DNA of 52,532 nt from Erysipelotrichaceae bacterium (GTDB lineage Bacteria > Bacillota_I > Bacilli_A > Erysipelotrichales > Erysipelotrichaceae): NCBI GenBank assembly GCA_015058875.1, contig SVBN01000015.1, forward strand, positions 1-52,532, written 5' to 3'. A program made the translations under genes and the position numbers. The notes under the pieces were generated by a model. The model saw only the letters and a program-made list of their open reading frames with translations. It was not told the origin of the DNA and searched no databases. Position 1 is the first letter of the stretch. Every line of letters begins with the position of its first letter. This document shows, piece by piece, positions 51,201-52,532 of this stretch.

Positions 51201-52532
51201 AGGAAACAGCGCATCCTTTGCCTATGACGGCAATCTGCATACCATCAGCGGATATACTTCTTCTGCCCAGGCACAGTTTGACGGTGCTGCCGCATCGGCA
51301 CAGGGCATTCAGGCAGGAACCTATCCGGTGACATTCTCTGAAAGCACTGTCGGAACAGTCGATACGACAGGCAGATATATTGTCACGGAGGCCGTGCCGG
51401 GAACATTGACCATTACCGGTATTACCGTAAAGGTGACTCCGGTCAATCTGTCGAAACAGTACGGTACGGACGATCCGGTTCTGCGGGCGGAAACCGCCGG
51501 ACTGATCGGAAACGATACGATTGCGTATGAACTGACGCGTGCACCTGGAGAAAATGCCGGGGAATATACGATTACCGCTTCGGGAGAAACACAGCAGGGA
51601 AGCTATACGGTTGAATTCGGTACCGGTACATTCACAATTACGCCGTCCGATCAGCTGAAACTTTCACTGACGGATTATGAAGGAACATATGACGGACTGG
51701 AACACAGTGTCATTTCCCAGATTCCGGATGCGGAAGGCACGGAGATTTTCTGGCGCGTCAGAGGCGGTGAATGGGGCGCGGAGCTTCCGGTCAGAAAAGA
51801 TATCGGTACCACGGAAGTCGAAGCACGGGCAGTCAATTCGAATTATCGGGAAGTCACTGCCTCTGCAAAGATCACGATCCTGCCGGCACAGGTAACTGTA
51901 CGTGCGAATGAAGCAGGCAAAACATTCGGTGAAGAAGATCCGGAACTGTCTGCGGTCGTAATCGGAACAGTGTATGATACGGAAATCAGTTATACGGTAA
52001 CACGTGAAGCGGGCGAATCCGCCGGAACCTATGCAATCACTCCTTCCGGAGATGCGGAACAGGGAAACTACAGAGTGGCTTACGAACCGGCAGACTTTAC
52101 GATCCGCAGGGCTGCCGCATTTGAACTGAATGCGCAGGATTCCCGTACGGAATATGACGGACAGGAACATACCGTATCCGTCCGTTCCGATCTGCCTGAT
52201 GGAACAGAGCTGTTCTGGAGCGCTGACGGCGGACAGTCATGGACTTCAGAGCAGCCTGTACTGAAGAATACCGGCGTGCTGCAGATTTCCGTCCGTGCGG
52301 AACATCCGGATTATGAAACTACCTTTGGACAGGCAGTGCTGGAAGTTTACCCCAAACCGGTAACCGTCACTGCACGAAGTGCTTCGAAGACATACGGAGA
52401 AACCGATCCGGAGCTGACAGCGGAAGTAGAAGGAACACTTGAAGGAGATACAGTCAGTTATGAGATCAGCCGTGAAAGCGGAGAGGATGTCGGGACATAT
52501 GCAGTTACCGTAACAGGACCAGAGACACAGGG
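48247..52532 (+). CDS. Giant repeat adhesin, 5' part only
   Basis: The frame stays open from ATG 48247 to the window end (1428 residues, no stop). A signal peptide (residues 1-38) leads to an acidic Pro/Glu stalk (39-158, with PEPTPEPTPEPTP). Then come a YDG-like/MBG module pair (159-318), a ZU5-like domain (319-454), two BIG2-type Ig domains (455-620), an InlB-B-like repeat with FDGWYTD (about 759-840) and a MucBP-like domain (842-915). From 979 on, MBG domains alternate with a domain opening in YDG-x-E/L-H. A cell-wall or membrane anchor would be beyond the window. It is coupled to the 62-residue gene by ATGA. Confidence 0.9.
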   Translation, partial: MSKRFRKFLKRVTAVFLAIVIVVTYGLYNSADRVLMATSLPEEEEIVDEALAEEEALDEETVNIDLSEPDPAEQYEEPVQEPEVIEMPEPEVTEPEPVQEVIEIPAQPTEETQLVQPEETTEPVQEPEPTAGPEETALPEETPEPTPEPTPEPTPSFEPGSFDISVRDVSVTFDSQLHSVEVYLSDETGTKLSYSTDRGQTWSDEKPSLRDAGEMDILVRAEKEGYETVTESGHLEVLTKEVTVAVEPNGKYTGEKDPEFRAEVSGVLLNDNQAIVYQITRDPGEKPGIYTLKAEGEVDQGNYHVTFVNSTFTIEDEPRPAQVLQVTASDGARIVVTAPDGVLPKGAYVSAAVVSSSRAASAIENVLDAGQQLVDVVVYDITIHAEDGSEIQPDNSVTVAIYGAGVQPGESTSVFYIPDAGNAEKVTDAGSPDSVEFETDHFTEYAVATYRTVEKNASNEYEIRVGESAYLPAPSNAYSVSSWSSSNSRIASVNSSGVVTGVSEGTTDITCKYRASRYSWGYSSETYRVVVQPGQPSITLSPGSATLTQIGQTQTLTASLSSIDKDNPIVWTSSDQSVATVNNGVVTAVSSGTAVITASVSPDEDELYGNTYTATSTITVNFANSAYDLYHYALIPGANANATGAASANASWFGLGVSKINGVPAPGNGVTVTSYEIGEIIKPLYPDLAYGGKTYRYAAQGTPEAEEPGYYTLQPFRVVVASGANAGYNGYNTTVASGVRTYHLDYICVLNESEFFSVNFAVQYPGSSEFAGLTDYAKRVVDGTALSTVTRPSSSAVPATQNLNGITYAFDGWYTDAGCTSPADFSGTVTSNTTFYGRYTATTARYHVEYYYDDILDASKTYTSSPVNIGSQISTYTDQPKAGFTFSGVEPSVLTVSGDESANVMRVYYTKRLVSYSVGYYLNGTDQKIAPSVNRSVRYGETGSGTQLAISGYTPVPSDPAVKEMVIESAGQEIRFNYYENVTLTGNSASFAYDGNLHTISGYTSSAQAQFDGAAASAQGIQAGTYPVTFSESTVGTVDTTGRYIVTEAVPGTLTITGITVKVTPVNLSKQYGTDDPVLRAETAGLIGNDTIAYELTRAPGENAGEYTITASGETQQGSYTVEFGTGTFTITPSDQLKLSLTDYEGTYDGLEHSVISQIPDAEGTEIFWRVRGGEWGAELPVRKDIGTTEVEARAVNSNYREVTASAKITILPAQVTVRANEAGKTFGEEDPELSAVVIGTVYDTEISYTVTREAGESAGTYAITPSGDAEQGNYRVAYEPADFTIRRAAAFELNAQDSRTEYDGQEHTVSVRSDLPDGTELFWSADGGQSWTSEQPVLKNTGVLQISVRAEHPDYETTFGQAVLEVYPKPVTVTARSASKTYGETDPELTAEVEGTLEGDTVSYEISRESGEDVGTYAVTVTGPETQ

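Noticed and set aside
51181-52532. Repeat array taken as CRISPR or tandem DNA repeat
   Set aside because: The repetition is at protein-domain level, with units of about 80 residues and strongly diverged DNA; no short identical repeats with spacers are present.

Overview
The window looks like a chromosomal segment of a low-to-mid GC Gram-positive (Bacillota) gut bacterium. Supporting signs are strong GGAGG ribosome sites, lipoprotein-anchored ABC sugar-binding proteins, CcpA-type cre sites, LacI/AraC/RpiR regulators and a Gram-positive signal peptidase and surface adhesin. The gene set resembles Erysipelotrichia or Lachnospiraceae relatives, but no rRNA or marker gene fixes the taxon. I see no mobile element, CRISPR array, tRNA or rRNA.

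Region 1 (1-8085) is a beta-fructoside module. A minus-strand group (LacI regulator, YesL-like protein, a one-TM protein and the first codons of a UgpC ATPase) faces a plus-strand operon of two permeases, a binding lipoprotein and an intracellular GH32 enzyme. The shared intergenic region carries two divergent promoters, three copies of a probable LacI operator and a cre site. Region 2 (8101-12093, minus strand) holds a GH3 lipoprotein, a KDPG aldolase fused to a VOC domain, and a cytoplasmic pectin methylesterase.

Region 3 (12314-36182) is a large pectin/galacturonate island. It has a second LplB/YtcP-type ABC importer preceded by a six-TM protein, then a block of four small four-TM proteins built around a UgpC-type ATPase. 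After these come GH28 polygalacturonase, GH105 unsaturated uronyl hydrolase, an AraC regulator, another UgpC ATPase, kduI, kduD, an esterase, uxaB, uxaA, a TIM-barrel epimerase, eda, two kdgK-like kinases and uxaC. Together these encode both routes to 2-keto-3-deoxygluconate: galacturonate via UxaC-UxaB-UxaA, and unsaturated uronate via KduI-KduD. KdgK and Eda then carry it to pyruvate and glyceraldehyde-3-phosphate. None of the pectin enzymes has a signal peptide, so oligosaccharides appear to be imported first and processed inside the cell.

Region 4 (36256-44962) contains a lipoprotein with three similar modules, a histidine-acid-phosphatase lipoprotein, and a divergent RpiR regulator facing an orphan PTS EIIC. 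These are followed by a ChbG-type deacetylase and two GH1 enzymes, one with a phospho-sugar motif and one without.

Region 5 (44961-52532) is the most unusual part. It encodes a type I signal peptidase apparently read from a leaderless transcript, a degenerate membrane GGDEF protein, and a membrane-spanning ECF-type sigma factor with an Ig-like extracytoplasmic domain. Three small membrane proteins follow with start/stop overlaps, then a giant repeat adhesin (at least 1428 residues) that runs off the window. I read this as a surface-display locus with its own membrane-tethered transcription factor; that reading is inference.
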